Of a stretch of 64,000 nt of DNA, positions 1 through 11,926 are shown in pieces. Origin of the DNA: Branchinecta lynchi (Eukaryota > Arthropoda > Branchiopoda > Anostraca > Branchinectidae); the NCBI GenBank assembly GCA_023053575.1, contig JAKZAP010000013.1:20059689-20123688 (forward strand), in the 5' to 3' direction. The notes below the pieces were generated by a model, which was not told the DNA's origin, searched no databases, and was given only the letters and a program-made list of their open reading frames with translations. The first letter of the stretch is position 1. The number at the start of each line of letters is the position of its first letter. The translations under genes were made by a program, and so were the position numbers.

Positions 1-238
1 GATGCCTGAATGTTGGATCACGGTGCCTGGAAAAAAGGGATAGTAGGCGACCCCTGTGGAAAATCTTTAATTAGTCTGTAAGCCCCCATACACAGACTTT
101 ATGGGGGGTTGGTAGCCTACTGTCCCCTTGCTCCGGGACACTGAGCTCGAGCGTTCAGCAATGTGCTCATACTTCGGAGCAAACCTTAACGTTGCAGCAC
201 AGCGCCCCAAAATTGAGGATTTATGCATGACTGTTTTT
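1..238. other. Left flank, nothing recognised
   Basis: No exon, transposon end or RNA gene was recognised. A stop-free frame starting at 128 runs into the GTCY microsatellite of the first family A element and is not credible as a gene. Confidence 0.4.
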
Positions 239-1230
239 ATGGCACTTGCGCCCTATATAGCGATCGCAATTTCTGTCCGTCCGTCGGTCTGTCGGTCGGT
301 CCGGGTTTTGCTAGTTCGGGCACTTCCACATAAGCTAGGACGATGAAACTTGGCAGGTATATCAGCGACCCCAAATCATTAAGTTGGACATAGTCACTTC
401 CCCGATCCGAGCATCGTGGGGGGAGTGGAGGGAGGGGGAATCCCGAATCTTGGGGTATTTATAACTCTTGAACGGGTGATCGGATCTTAATGAAACTTGG
501 TATTTGGAAAAACCTCGTGTCTCAGACGATCCACATAAAGTCCGGACCGGATCCGGTGACTTCGGGGGGAGTTGGAGAGGGGGACCGGAAATCTGGGGAA
601 ACGCTTGTGGTGGAGGGATCAGGATGAAACTTGGTGGGAAGAGCAAGCACAAGTCTTAGATACCTCATTGACACAACCAGACCAGATTCGGGCACTATGG
701 GGGGAGTTTGGGGGGGGGGGGGGTGATCCGGATTTCTGATTAAACGTGAGTTCGGTACTTCCTGATGCATTAGGACGATGCAACTGGGCTGGCATTACAG
801 GGACTTGAATAAACCGACTTGACAATTGGCGTTTGCATGATCCGATCATCGTGGGGGGAGTGGCCGGAGGGAGAATCCGGAATTTTAAGGTATTTATAAC
901 TCTTGAACGGGTGATCGGATCTTAACGAAGCTTGGTATTTGGAAAGACCTCGTGTCTCAGACGATCCACATAAAATCCGGACCGGATCCGGTGACTTCGG
1001 GGGGAGTTGGAGAGGGGAACCGGAAATCTTGGGAAACGCTTAGAGCGGAGGGATCAGGATGAAACTTGGCGGGATTTTTGATTATCCGTCAGTTCGGTAA
1101 TTTGAGTGAATCCTAATGTTAGTAAACAAAAACCTTCTCTAAAACGACGTGTATTTGTGTTCTGATGTTTGATAGTTTACTATAGACACGTTCATAACAA
1201 GTGCCATGTGAGCTCGTGGCTCTTGTTTAC
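239..1230 (+). mobile_element. Family A element, copy A1
   Basis: Starts with ATGGCACTTG and ends with AAGTGCCAT (1199-1207) followed by the family's terminal motif GAGCTCGTGGCTCTTGTT. After the start comes a GTCC/GTCG/GTCT microsatellite (about 267-305), then GATGAAACTTGG at 343 and further G-rich modules with GGGGGGAGTTGGAGAGGGG and ATGAAACTTGG. It has no coding capacity. The layout (terminal hairpin or inverted motif, GTCY microsatellite, internal repeats) is that of a Helentron-type non-autonomous element; this assignment is inference. Confidence 0.75.
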
Positions 1231-1784
1231 TAGCTTGTCTTGAATTGGCAGAACTCTCTATCCTTGAGCCGACAGACGGATGTATGGCACTTCCCCAAGG
1301 GGGTCAGCTGGGATCCGCTGCGGGTGTACCAAAGATGGTCCTGCTCTCCTGTCTGGAAGTGCTAGAAGTCGACGGATGGCTAGAACTGTTATCGCTGTAC
1401 TTGACACTTCCGCCGTTCTTCCCGGGTAGGTTACCCTATCGTACAAATAAAACCAAAGATCTCGGGGCAATGCCTTTGGGTCATGCAACTGGGTTGTAAT
1501 TTTCTACTACCCTCGCTTAAAGTATAGGATATGAAGGTTTTTTTCTTTAAAAGGGTTTAAGTGGTGTAGGCAGGAGTTAATGAACTCGTGTAGCCTACCT
1601 ATTTGTCTGATTTTTTTTTTGTCGTTTCGACGTTCCTTGGGGAATAAAATAAAACTGGCAACTCTTCGTCCGAGTTCGAAGCCAGCATTTTTTTCTCTAT
1701 TTATTTTTTTGCCAATTTGGTAATAGAAATTGATCAATCAGTCTCATTGCAATCCTGATGGAATTGGACTAAGTAATAGAGGCT
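1231..1784. other. Intergenic stretch, nothing recognised
   Basis: No splice-flanked Ig or FN3 exon and no element ends were seen. Short overlapping stop-free frames exist on both strands without family features. Confidence 0.35.
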
Positions 1785-3215
1785 TTTTGGGATCCCAAAA
1801 CGTAAGTGGAGGGATACCTATGACATCGCAAAAGTTGTCCGTCTGTCCGTCCGTCCGTCCGTCTGTCCGTCCGTCTGTAAGCACGATAACTCTCGAAGGG
1901 AATGAGGTATTTTGATGAAACTTGGTGTGAGGGTTCGTTGGGTCGTCGGACCAGTCAAGTTCGTAGATGGGCTTTGTAGCTCTACATTTAGGGGTGGGGG
2001 AGGGGATTCAAATTAAGGGACAAACAAAATATTTTGAAACAGCTAATGTGAGAGTCGATTATGGAGTAAGAAGACGTGCTGAACACGATGGTGAAAACCA
2101 TTTTGTCATCGGACACGTGGTTCGCCCGGAATCCGGCCAAAACCGGAAAGTTTGTTGAAAGTAAAAGTTTTATTTGAAGTTGATTAGATGTTCGACATAG
2201 GGGTAGTAAGACATGCTGAAGACGATGGTGAAAATTATTTTCTCGACGGACAAGTATTTCGCCCGGAATCCGGCAGAAACCGGAAAGTTTGTTGAAAGTA
2301 AAAGTTTTATTTGAAATTGATTAGATGTTCGATTTAGGGGTAGGAAGACATGCTGAAGACGATGGTGAAAACTATTTTCTCGATGGACAAGTATTTCGCC
2401 CGGAATCCGGCCCAAACCGGAAAGTTTGTTGAAAGTAAAAGTTTTATTTGAAGTTGATTAAATGTTCGATTTAGAGGTAGGGAGACATGCTGAAGACGAT
2501 GGGGAAAACTATTTTCTCGACGGACAAGTATTTCGACCGGAATCCGGCCCAAACCGGAAAGTTTGTCAAAATTAAAAGTTTTATTTGGAGTTGATTAGAT
2601 GTTCGATTTAGGGCAAGAAGGCATGCTGAACACTTCTGTGAAAACAAGTTTCTACCCGGACATGTAGTTCGTCCGGAATCCGGCCAAAACCGGAAAACTG
2701 TTGGAAGTCAAAGTTTTATTTCTAGTTGATTAGATAAGCGATTTAGGGGTAAGAAGAGATGCTGAGTCCCTGTGTGACAATCGTATTTTACCCGGACATA
2801 TAGTTCGACCGGAATCCGGCTGGAATCGGAAAATTTGTTATAAGCTAAATTTCTATTTGAAGTTGATTAGATGTTCATTACTGGGGAAAGAAGATACCCT
2901 GATTTCGTCTTTGAGCTTTCTTTTTTCGCCGGACAAGTAGTTCTGGAGTTCGGCCGGAACCGGGAAATTGGCAGAAGTGGCAGGAAGTTTTCGTCAAAAC
3001 AGATATGACTTATAGGGGTAAACACACATGCTGAATCCAAATCTGAACTTGGTTTTCTCAGGTGATTAGCTATTTGGCCTTAATCTGTTTCTGAATTTTA
3101 ATTGTAAAAATGTTCAAGGAGTCTGGCGAAGACTGGATCTGGCTAAGGCAAGACCCAGTTGTCTGGATCAGATATTGAATTTTTGGGATCCCATCGAAAC
3201 CTTTGGTCTTGTTTT
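1785..3215 (+). mobile_element. Family B element, copy B1, with 137-bp tandem array
   Basis: Bounded by TGGGATCCCA at 1788-1797 and at 3184-3193. It opens with AACGTAAGTGGAGGGAT, a GTCC/GTCT microsatellite (about 1838-1878), AACTCTCGAAGGGAATGAGG and GATGAAACTTGGTGTGAGG, then a G-rich GGGGTGGGGGAGGGG box. The interior is a tandem array: the core GGAATCCGGC recurs at 2128, 2265, 2402, 2539, 2675 and 2811, a spacing of 136-137 bases, with a further decayed unit near 2947. Units decay toward the right end. No open frame is conserved between units. Confidence 0.8.
2000..2990 (+). repeat. Minisatellite of about 137-bp units inside B1
   Basis: About seven head-to-tail units, each with TTGATTAGATGTTCGATTTA, a GGGGTAAGAAGACATGCTGA-like segment, GACGGACAAGTA and CCGGAATCCGGC followed by AAACCGGAAA. 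The spacing is nearly constant. Units are most alike in the middle (2180-2570) and diverge outward. The whole unit repeats, so this is not a repeat-spacer array. Confidence 0.85.
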
Positions 3216-3221
3216 AGTACG

Positions 3222-3374
3222 AGAGAGCCTCGTCAGAGGGTGGGAGCAAGGCCCCGAAACATACAAAAATAATCATTTGTATAGGCTTTTCCTCTGATCT
3301 ATGTGTTTTTTGTACTTTCTTGTCCGACCAGCAGGCAAGCCCCCCCCCCGAAATGAATTCCTGGATACAGGCCT
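3222..3374 (+). mobile_element. C-rich hAT-like MITE, degraded copy
   Basis: Shares CCCCGAAACAYACA, TTTGTATAGGCTTTTCCTCT, the CGACCAGCAGGCAAGCCCCC segment and the end CCTGGATACAGGCCTG with the cleaner copy at 21881-22071. The left end is diverged, so no target duplication can be read. Confidence 0.65.
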
Positions 3375-4250
3375 GGTGGGAAGCATTAAGGTGGGAAGAA
3401 TAGGACTGTGATAATTTTTTCGCCGAATGCCTTTCGAGGGGTGAGTTGACGAGCTGGGATTGATGAGTCAGCATTCATTGAATTCGAACAGGGATCTTCG
3501 CTTTTGCATTTTGTGGCATTCAAACAAGAAGTCATGATCGGCCAGGTGTGAAGGAGAAGGATTTTAGGAGGGATATCTCTTTGCGATGTCCCTTCAAATT
3601 CAGTACCTAGGGAGAACAGATCCCCTACGAATGGGGGATATAGCTGTGGAGATGAAATGTATCCCGCCTCGATATTGGAGATGGGGCATGATCTTGGATC
3701 CCATCGAGACGGAGATGCAGGCCTCGAATTTGTCCTCGCAAAGGACAAATCTCGTTAGCTTGATATCAGTATTTTGTTCTCTGCTTAATTGAAACCCACT
3801 CCTCCACCCTCAAATACGGGGCTACGAGACCCATTTATGAACTTGATTTGTACTTGGTTCAAACGTATACTCGGTTTGAACAAAATATCTCAGACCCTGC
3901 GAGAGCTATCGTGATAACAGCGGATGGATACGCTTTACGAAGGACTCTTTGCCAAGAAGGACTGATATATCGTTGGAGCAAATCTAAGCTGACCTACCGG
4001 TTTAGAGCCATCAAATGAGATTCGAAAACAGATTCGGCGGAAGAAGGAGATCATTTCATGAGCTTATCTTTTGTCTTTAAATCACTGCTGTCAATCACCG
4101 AACAGTTAGTATACTTATTGTTTCTATCAATCCTGTTGCCCCTGCGACACCCTTCCAACCTCCAGTTAGGGGAGCCCGAGTGGTCGTGCTTCACCCTTCA
4201 GCCTTGCTTCACCATTCAGATCCACATCGGCGAAACCGTATCTCTGGAAT
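3375..4250. other. Mostly unassigned; decayed SINE-like module near 3930-3995
   Basis: Around 3930-3995 there is a diverged copy of the dispersed module described at 24680-24831 (GCCAAGAAGGACTGATATAT, then AGCTGACCTACCGG). The rest shows no exon, ends or RNA gene. Confidence 0.4.
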
Positions 4251-6312
4251 CCGGAAGGATAGAGATCGCAATTTCTTTCCGTCCGTCGGTCCGGATTTTG
4301 CTAGTTCGGGCTCTTCCACATAAGCTAGGACGATGAAACTTGGCAGGCATATCAGGGACTCGACCAGATTAAATCGGAAATAGTCACTTCTCCGATCTGA
4401 GTCTAGGGGAAAGGGGGGTATTTGTTGGTATTTATAAATTGAAGTTAAATTGAGGTTGTATAAATTGAGGTAGGATCTTAATGAAACTTGATGTTTAGGA
4501 AGATCTCATGTCGCAGACGTCCCACTTCAAATCCATACCGGATCTGGTAACTTTTTGGGGAGTTGACGGGGGGAACCGGATATCTTGGGAAACGCTTAGA
4601 GTTTTGACACTTGGAAATGACATTTCTTTTCTTTTTCTTTCCTTTATTGTTTTTCATATACTCCGTACTGGCACGTTCTGTGCCATTTTTATTGGGGTTA
4701 ATAAAATATTGATTGATTGACACTTGGTGGGGAGAACAAGCGCAACTCCTAGATAAGCCATTGACATAACCTGACCGGATTCGAGCACTGTTGGGTCCGG
4801 ATGCCTGGTGATCCCGCGAGCTCGGTACTTCCTGATGTGCTAGGACTTTGAAACTTGGCAGGCATGTCAGGGACCCGAACATATTAACTTGATAAAAGTC
4901 ATTTCCCCGATGGAGGGGAGCGGAGGGATGGGAATCCGGAATCTAGTGGCATTTAATGAAACTTGACAAGTGGGAAGAGCTAACGTCTCAGATGTTCCGT
5001 ATCAAGTCCGTATCGGATTCGATACTTGTGGTGGGGACATTGGAGGGGGCACCGGATAACTCGGGAAACGCTTAGAGTCGAGGGATTAAGATGGAACTTG
5101 GTGCGGAGAACGTAATTTAGATAGTTTCTAGATACGTAATTTACGGAGCTAGATCTTATCGGAGCTCTGTTTCGGAGTTGGAGGGTGTTTCCCGGAATTG
5201 TGGTTATCGCGAGTTAAAATAGTTCCAGATGTGCTAATGACGATGAATCTTCGCAAGCACATCAGTGACCCGACCAAATAGACTTAAGAACCCGAAACAA
5301 TGCCATAGGAAAATTTCCGTTCCTGGATCCGATCATTTCGTGGGGAGTGAGGGAAGGAGAATACGGAAATTGACTTGTGCGAGTTGCGAACGGGTGGTCC
5401 GATTCGAGTGAAACTTAATGGATGATAATTATTGATGACGTAGACATACTAAACATACGTTCGAACCACGTGCGACCACGGTTGGTTCAGTTGTGTTTGC
5501 GGGGGGGGGGGGGGGGGGGGGGGGGTCCGGAAACTTTTGACATGCACAAAAATCAAACGGATCGACAAAATATGATGCAAGTTGAACAGTACTGAGTTTA
5601 TGCGGCCTAAATTTGTTTTGGTGTCCGGACCAGATTTAGGGGGGGGGGGACTGGAAATCTGCAGATAGGCTATGTTCCGATTCCAGTCTAACTTGATCGA
5701 CGGGAAGAGGAGATGTCAGAGATGCGACTTTTATGTTTTCAAGTCGTATTCGGCCACAGTAGGGTAGTTGGAGGGGGAATCCCGGAAATGTTGTGGCTCG
5801 CATAGGGGGTCAAACGAGTGCAATGATTTAAATGAAACTTGGAATGTAGAAAGAGCATAACTATGACCTAGATGACACATTTTAGGGTCCGAACCGTATC
5901 CGACCACTGGGGGGGGGGGGTACCGGAATTTTCTAAAAAATGTATAGATTGGAGTGAAAGTTTTAGGCGGTAAGAGAAGATGTTTATGATCCATTCACGA
6001 GTCCGAACACGATTCGGACAAGCTAGGGGAGTTGGAGGGAGGTGCCGGAAAGCGTTTGGCATTTCTAGGGATCAAATGAGTGGATTTATTGAGCTGAAAC
6101 TTGGAAGTTAGAATAGTAATTTGTCCCAGATGATCTGAGGCGATGCTGGAAGTACTCAGACTTGAGTGAAACTATGACTTGAGTGAAACTATATACCCTA
6201 CTTATAGGTCCAAAAATCATTTTTGGATGGTGGATGTATTTTGTGACTTTCTCATCTACTTTCTTGTACCGCCTAATCGTAACAAGTGCCATAGGAGCTC
6301 CTGGCTCTTGTT
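4251..6312 (+). mobile_element. Family A element, copy A2 (long, 5' end decayed)
   Basis: Begins at a GATCGCAATTTC plus GTCC/GTCGG tract without the initial hairpin. It runs through many ATGAAACTTG-like modules and ends at CAAGTGCCAT (6282-6291) plus AGGAGCTCCTGGCTCTTGTT. It contains the longest G run of its class, 25 consecutive G at 5501-5525. A small retroposed tail sits inside at 4615-4727. No coding frame belongs to it. Confidence 0.7.
4604..4727 (+). mobile_element. Short retroposed 3' tail with 11-bp target duplication
   Basis: TTGACACTTGG occurs at 4604-4614 and again at 4717-4727. Between them lies about 100 bases ending in GGGTTAATAAAATATTGATT and a short TTGA repeat. The polypyrimidine stretch, terminal AATAAA and TTGA tail are what a 5'-truncated LINE or SINE 3' end looks like. 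It interrupts copy A2 and is therefore younger than it. Confidence 0.65.
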
Positions 6313-7509
6313 CTTCCCATTCGGACAGCGTGACCTTGATAGGGCTGGATATCACCACCTTCTCATCCTGATTATGTCGGTTTTAAACCATTTTTCTGTA
6401 AGACGGTGAACCTCGTGGTTGATTGACGCGTTGCTGCCTCTGCGAAGATACTTGTCCACGAAGGAAAGAACACTTTTGTTGCTGATGGTTAGAATCGGTA
6501 TCAAAACCTGGACATGCTAGTCCTAATCCAATCTACAGCTTCTGTTTCATACAAACCCGCCCTGATACAAAATCGTCAAGATTGACAAGATTTCAGGCGT
6601 CAAACATTTTTGTCCTGCATGGCGACCAGTATAAGGTTCCCCTTTTTACTGTTATCGTTCTTTTTGTATAACAACCACTTCCGAGCACGAACAGAGGTAA
6701 GAATGAAATGAATATTCGTAATAATGAGCTCCGTACCTGCTGAGTGCGAAAACTACAGAAATACTGATTACTCAGTAACGATCGATTGTGCCAGTGGAAC
6801 ACAATTAAGGGTCCCGGCGCTGCCGAAGCGCATCCTGGTGGTGAGCAAAAGGGTTAGTCATTTGCTCCTGAGGGAAGTAAAATATGCGCTGTATTTGTGA
6901 CACTTTCAGAGAAGGAAATGTTTCTGGTATCAGAGCAGAGACGGTTTTAAGCAAAAACAGGGTATTTGAGGCCCTCTTTAAGCTTCGAGCATTCTCTTTT
7001 ACACATAGTCAGTAACAATTGTTATCACGAACTTCCCAAACTTATGATACTGCACGAAGTTCTCAGTTGCCATTTAGTGCCTCAATTATATAAATTAGCG
7101 ACCAGTTTGGTTCTGCGAAGTACCGTGATGGGTGTAGCGATCGGTTGCACATTCTTTGCATGTCCGGGTTCCTTTCAAGTTGGCGCTCTGTCTTGCTTCT
7201 TGCTGCTCCGAGTTCCACATTTTTTGGCAATCCTTGTCCTTTTTGCAAATTCACACGCTAACGGATAATTTATGGCGGATTTGATTTGTGACGTTACAAA
7301 AGCGCACGTGGTCGCCGCAGTTGGAGCCGCGGTCGTAAATCTCGTGACGTCATCGTCAGAACGAGTTTTCACCAACGGTGAGGAGAGTCCGGTGTGGAGT
7401 AATTGGAGCTGCTAAGCTAAGGGATGGTAAGCTCGAGAAGGAAGGAGTTTGAGACAGATAGATAGAAGATACTCTGGACAGATAGGCGAGGTTTAGCTAG
7501 CGTCTTGTT
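6313..7509. other. Unassigned stretch
   Basis: No Ig or FN3 exon, no terminal motifs and no RNA gene were recognised. A 100-residue stop-free frame at 6966-7268 has hydrophobic runs but no splice context or family features. Confidence 0.35.
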
Positions 7510-8790
7510 ATGGCACTTGCAGCTCCGCTCAAGTGCCATATACCGATCACCTTTCAGTCGGTCGGTCGGTCCACTCATCTCGAGTTAGGGCACTTCCAGA
7601 TATGCTAGGAGGTTGAAACTTGGTAGGCATATTAGGGACCCTACCAAACTGACTTGAAAATTATCATTTCCCTGATCCGACCGCCGCGGGGGGAGTTGAG
7701 GGAGGGGGAATCCCGAATATTCATGTATCCATAACTTTTGACCGGGGAACCAGATCGTAATGAAACTTGATATTTGGAAAGAACTCGTGTCAAAGATGTC
7801 ACACTTCAAGTCGGGAATGGATCCGGTTACTTTGGTGGGAGTTGGAGGGGCGTGGGTAACCGGAAATCGGGTGACATGTTTAGGGTGGACGGATCGGGAT
7901 GCAACTTGGTGGGAAGAACAAGCACAAGCCCTAGATACAGAGTTGACAAGACCGGACAGGATCTGAGCACTGTGGGGGAGTTAGAGGGAGGGTTCTGGAA
8001 TTCCGGTGGATCCCGAGGTAAGGTGCTTACACATGTGCTAGTACGATGAAAATTGGCAGGCATATCAGGGACCCGGCCAAAATAACTTGAAAATAGTCAC
8101 TTCCCCCTTCCGACCACCGTGGGGGAGTGAAGGGAGGGGGAATTCGGAATATCGACGTATTTATATTTTTTGAATGGAGAATCGCATCTTAATGAAACTT
8201 GATATTTGGAAATACATTGTGTCTCAGATGTCACATTTCAAGTCCGGAATGGATCCGATGACTTTGGGGGAGTTGGAGGGGGGAACCGGAAATCGTGTGA
8301 CTTGTTCAGAGTGGACGGATCGGGATGTAACTTGGTGGGAAGAACAAATACAAGCCCTAAAATCATAGTTGACAAGACCGGACCGGATCCGAGCATTGTG
8401 GGGGAGTTGGAGGGACGGTTCCGGAATTCCGGTGATTCCCCACTTAAGATGAGGACGATAAAACTTGGCAGGCGTATTAGAGACCCGAACAAAATAGCTT
8501 GGAAACAATCACTTCACCGATCCGACTACTGTGGGTGGAGTGGAGGGAGGGGGAATCCGAAATATTGACGTATTTGTAGTTTTTGAACGGGGAACAGAAT
8601 CTTAATGAAACTTGATATTTCGAAAGATCTCCTGTCACAGATGTTACACTTCAAGTTTGGAATGGAACCGGGTTCTTTGGGTGGAGACGGAGGGGGAGGA
8701 TCCGGAAATCGGGTGACATGTTCAGAGTGGACGGATCAGGATGAAACTTGGTGTGAAGAACAAGCAAAGTCTTATGTATATATATATTAG
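7510..8790 (+). mobile_element. Family A element, copy A3, best higher-order repeat
   Basis: Opens with the hairpin ATGGCACTTG (7510-7519) / CAAGTGCCAT (7530-7539) and a GTCGG microsatellite. The phrase ATGAAACTTGATATTT recurs at 7760, 8192 and 8605, giving blocks of 432 and 413 bases. Each block contains further ATGAAACTTGG-type submodules separated by G-rich GGGGGAGTTGGAGGG boxes. The right end is truncated near a TATATATATATT run and lacks the closing CAAGTGCCAT. Confidence 0.78.
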
Positions 8791-10472
8791 TGACAGGATG
8801 CAACACGGGAACTTAGTCGGAATAAAATAATACTAACTCAAATACACTGCATACAAAAAAGTAGCAGCTCTCCAGAATATAATAGACTGAAGTAGATTTG
8901 CTCTGAAATTAGCCTATTTGTTGCAAAATACACTGATAAGGGCAAAAACAAAAAGATTTTGTTCAAACTGCGCATCGCAGGCAAATTTAAAAAAAAATCA
9001 GCATCTTTTTTGCTAAATTCCAGAGATTTTATAAAATACAAAATCAGATTATGTTCAGACTGTAGTTCGTCACAGGTAAACATTTCGATTATCAACTTCT
9101 TTTGTCCGTGGTAATATACCCCAAAGCACAGAAATAAATTATCAAAAGGCGAAGTAGAGCTAGTAAAGTAGAATAGAAAATTGTGAAGTAGAATGGTCAG
9201 AGATAAAGTATTTCACTTTGAGATAAATTAGAAGTGTAAGCACTGATGCAGGGCCAAGATCGAATCGGTCTCAAAACCGACCGGTAAACTTCAAAAAGTT
9301 GCAGAATCTATCGATGTTGGATAACCCATCACCGAAAGATGACAGATAGCTCGACCTCAAGCAACCCTCAACTCCTACTGCATTCTCCTGACCCTCAAAG
9401 AAAGCAGGAACATCGTAAAAAACTCACTGTGTCCATTTGCTGTTCAATTAGCCAAATTAGCGCACTCTAAAGGGAAAGAACTTCTCTCGAACCGGCAACA
9501 AATCTTGGCAAGAATACAAAAGAGACTTCACTTTTTGAGTCTCCACAGAGATCTTAGCTTTTATTGGCGAGGGGGAGAAAAGTGCGGAGTGACTAAATTA
9601 GTAAACACGGGGCCAACTTTTTTTCTGAAGTTACTCTGTAAGGGTGCGACCAGAATTGAGTATTTAGTGTGAATGAATCGGGTTGTTAGAGACCTGTAAG
9701 TCAGTCCTGTGGGACACTTCTGTTTCTTTTTTTATTTACCGATATTACTATATAACTTTACTCGAACAGATATGTGTGTACATCATATTATGACCTACGG
9801 TCAGTTGGTTACAGATATGTTGATATCAACTTACCTTCAGAGAGGTCGATATTAAGCCATATCCACCTCTAACTTTATGAGTGACGATTATCACAATCTA
9901 AACTATGGGACTTATGGTGATATAGATGGTTAATCGTTGATGGTTATGTTCGAAAAATCATAACAGTTAAAACACCTCCAGCTCTTTTGTTATCGGAACC
10001 GTAAGCCTGACGGCCATTTAAAAATATCAACCTTGCTGCGCTCGGTAGATATTCTTTGTAACTTATCTCGAATGGCCGTCTCGATCTTGTTTTCCAGTAT
10101 CAACCTACATGTCGGAAGCTAACCTTTATTAAGCATTGGTTATGATGGATGGTAAAATATTTTCTTATTTGTTTTAAACTTAATGTTCTTAATGTATTAT
10201 TTTGTCGTCTCAGCGATGAGTATTTTCCGTCTTTTCAGAAAATTTATTCTGTGTAAATTCCGTTGGCAAAAAATCCGCGCGCAACGATCGTGGTCGGTCG
10301 ATAAGGACGTACAAACAGGAACCGTCATATTGTACGTTCACACTGATGCGAATATTCGCAGAGTAGCCCGATTTTTCGTCGGCCACAAGTTACGTGCCAC
10401 AAAGGAAAATGGATTTAATTGCTGGAAAAATGACGTTAGCTGTCAAATGAAGGGTGTGTTTTTCTTCTTTTT
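8791..10472. other. Unassigned stretch
   Basis: No element ends, exon or RNA gene recognised. The 133-residue frame at 10183-10584 enters the family A hairpin and its GTCGG microsatellite at its C-terminal end, so it is a chance frame. Confidence 0.35.
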
Positions 10473-11795
10473 ATGGCACTTGTTCCGGCCAAGTGCCATA
10501 TACCGATCACTTTTCCGTCGGTCTGTCGGTCGGTTAGTCCGGTGTTTGCGAGTTAGGGTACTTCCAGATAAGCTAGGACGATGAAACTTGGCAGGCGTAT
10601 GAGGGACACGACCAAACTAAGTTGGAAATAGTCACTTGCCCGATCCAACCATCGTGGGGGGAGGGAGGGGAGCCGGAATCAGGAATTTAGTGGCATGCAT
10701 AACTTTCGAACGGGTTATCGGATCTTAATGAAAATTGGTATTTGGAAAGACGTCATGTCTCAGATGTCCCATTTCAGGTTCGGACCGAATCCAATGAATG
10801 TGTGGGGGGGGGGGGGGTGAGGTGGAGGGGGGACCGGAAATCATGTGACACGCTTAGAGTGGAAGGATCGGGATGAAACTTGGTGAAAGGAACAAGCTCT
10901 AGCTCTAGGTACATCATTGATAGAACCGGACGGGATTCGTGCACTGTGGGGGGAGTTCGAGAGGGGGAGCCCGGAAGTCCGGTGATACGGAGTTAAGTTA
11001 CTTCCAGGTGGGTTAGGACAGTGAAACTTGACAAGCATACCAGGGACCCAACCAAAATAACTTGTAAATAGTCACTTCCCCGATCCGACCACCGTGGGGG
11101 GAGTGGAGGGAAGGGGAATCCGAAATCTAGAGGTACGTATAACTTTTTAACGGGTGATCGGATCTTAATGAAACTTGATATTTGGAAAGACCTCGTGTCT
11201 CGTATGTCCCATGTGAAGTCCGAACCGGATCCGATTATTGTGGGGGGGGGGGAGTCAGAGGGGGGAGCCGTAAATCTTGTGACACACTTAGAGTTGAGCG
11301 ATTGGAATGAAAATTGGTGGGAAGAAGAAGCACAAGTCCTAGATTCATCAATGACAGAATTGGATCTGATTCGAACACTGTGGGGGGAGTTAGATAGGGG
11401 GGGGGGGTCCGGAATTCCGGTGATCACGAGTTAAGGTACTTCCAGATGTGCTAGGACCATGAAACTTGGCTTAAACATTAGAGACTTGACATGATTAGAT
11501 CATTTTTGCCTCAAGCCGGACTTTGCTTACAACTGAATTTCTTAAAGTACAAATGATACCGATGAGCTCATCATCATTTTTGCTTCAAGAGTTTATTACA
11601 GACGAATATCTAGCGCCCCTAAAGTGCGCATTATCACAGCCAAATGCATGACCAAACGATACGTTCTTGTGATTTCCAAGGGTTTGTCTCAAGGGTTTTG
11701 CTTAGAAATAATCCCAACAGACCGACGAACTTAAGAATTCCTACTTTCATCGTCTCCAGCCTTGCAAGTGCCATATGAACTTCCAGCTCTTGTTT
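10473..11795 (+). mobile_element. Family A element, copy A4, complete
   Basis: Complete at both ends: hairpin ATGGCACTTG (10473-10482) / CAAGTGCCAT (10490-10499), GTCGGTC microsatellite, several ATGAAACTTG modules, then a distinct 3' domain (about 11480-11760) with CTCAAGGGTTTTGCTTA-like phrases, closing at CAAGTGCCATATGAAC (from 11765). The 3' domain recurs in A7, A9 and A10. No coding. Confidence 0.82.
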
Positions 11796-11926
11796 TTTTT
11801 TTTTTTTTTCACGGTTGTTCGGGTGGGGCTGAAACTGGTAATGAGTAAATATTAAGGATTCTTGTTGTGTTTAGTGTTCATGTTTAATTGTTTGTTATTT
11901 TAAGTCAGTTGTTGTGTTTAGTTTTT

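Noticed and set aside
2000..2990. Regularly spaced repeats resembling a CRISPR array
   Set aside because: The whole 137-bp unit repeats, not a short repeat with unique spacers, and the sequence is from an animal intron region.
6966..7268. 100-residue hydrophobic frame
   Set aside because: No signal-peptide logic, no splice sites with matching phase and no family motif.
8206..8568. 120-residue open frame, and similar frames at 4478-4882, 10993-11427 and 26522-27043
   Set aside because: They run through family A modules on either strand and repeat with the module. G-rich or C-rich repeats without stops explain them.
10183..10584. 133-residue + frame
   Set aside because: Its last 30 residues are the family A hairpin and GTCGG microsatellite. 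There is no domain or splice context.
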